Origin: Faeciplasma gallinarum
GTDB taxonomy: Bacteria; Bacillota; Clostridia; Oscillospirales; Ruminococcaceae
Reading direction: 5' to 3'
Assembly: GCA_018711085.1 (NCBI GenBank)
Contig: DVIR01000068.1
Coordinates: forward strand, 1-5,317
Length of the DNA: 5,317 bases
The position numbers were made by a program, and so were the translations under genes. The notes beneath the pieces are model-generated. The model saw only the letters and a program-made list of their open reading frames with translations, did no database searches and was not told the DNA's origin. Positions 5,258 to 5,317 of the stretch are shown piece after piece. Positions within the stretch are counted from its first letter, which is position 1. Every line of letters begins with the position of its first letter.

Positions 5258-5317
5258 TGTGCATGCGTTTAAAGAATTCTGTACCATGCCGGTATTTCGC
5301 CGGCGAAAACCGAGGCG
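5258..5317. repeat. Direct repeat copy 2 (runs off the window)
   Basis: The second copy matches copy 1 through its core and again ends in ACCGAGGCG at the window edge. Its internal hairpin is longer. The arms 5290-5299 and 5304-5312 form nine pairs with one bulged A and a CCGG loop, because CGCCGGCG replaces the CGGGC-type loop of copy 1. The array may continue beyond 5317. Confidence 0.85.

Noticed and set aside
5076..5264. A 62-residue minus-strand frame across repeat copy 1, with GGAGG-like sequence nearby
   Set aside because: It is mostly translated repeat and overlaps the nrdR promoter. The repeat period breaks the frame between copies, and no domain is recognisable.
5169..5317. CRISPR array
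   Set aside because: Only two long units are visible. The interval between cores shows no spacer-like uniform length that can be tested, the core is longer than usual, and no cas gene is present.

Overview
The window reads as chromosomal DNA from a low- to mid-GC Gram-positive gut-type bacterium, most likely class Clostridia (Oscillospiraceae/Ruminococcaceae or a neighbour). This is inferred from strong GGAGG ribosome sites, heavy use of ATA (Ile) and AGA (Arg) codons in otherwise GC-rich genes, separate secD and secF genes, a CCA-encoding tRNA-Asn behind 5S rRNA, and an nrdR gene. No gene here fixes the genus.

Left part (1-626): the 3' end of an rRNA operon on the + strand. It holds the last ~250 nt of 23S rRNA, a spacer with a processing-type hairpin, a complete 5S rRNA, a long hairpin, tRNA-Asn(GTT) and an intrinsic terminator. 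Directly after the terminator lies a TM2-domain reading frame (636-860). It has the complete membrane domain but no credible start signal and none of the N-terminal segment common in its relatives, so it looks like a 5'-truncated remnant. A strong hairpin terminator (945-990) closes this part.

Middle (1047-3520): a near-consensus sigma-A promoter drives secD and secF. The two genes overlap by 17 nt and are probably translationally coupled. They encode the two halves of the proton-driven SecDF accessory complex of the Sec translocon. SecF carries Ala where the family normally has a conserved membrane Asp, and SecD has an apparent extra external segment between its last two membrane helices. 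After a 124-nt gap holding a GC-rich hairpin comes a TIM-barrel protein of the sugar phosphate isomerase/epimerase family (3645-4445); its substrate cannot be told from sequence.

Right part (4446-5317): a bidirectional terminator separates the epimerase gene from convergent nrdR (minus strand), the zinc-finger/ATP-cone repressor of ribonucleotide reductase genes. nrdR has its own extended -10 promoter and a roughly 80-nt leader with two potential hairpins. The 320 bases from 4997 to the edge hold no credible gene: they contain this leader and promoter, then a direct repeat of period 89 nt whose second copy runs off the window. That repeat, with an internal hairpin, is the least explained element here. 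I found no defence system, mobile element or CRISPR array.
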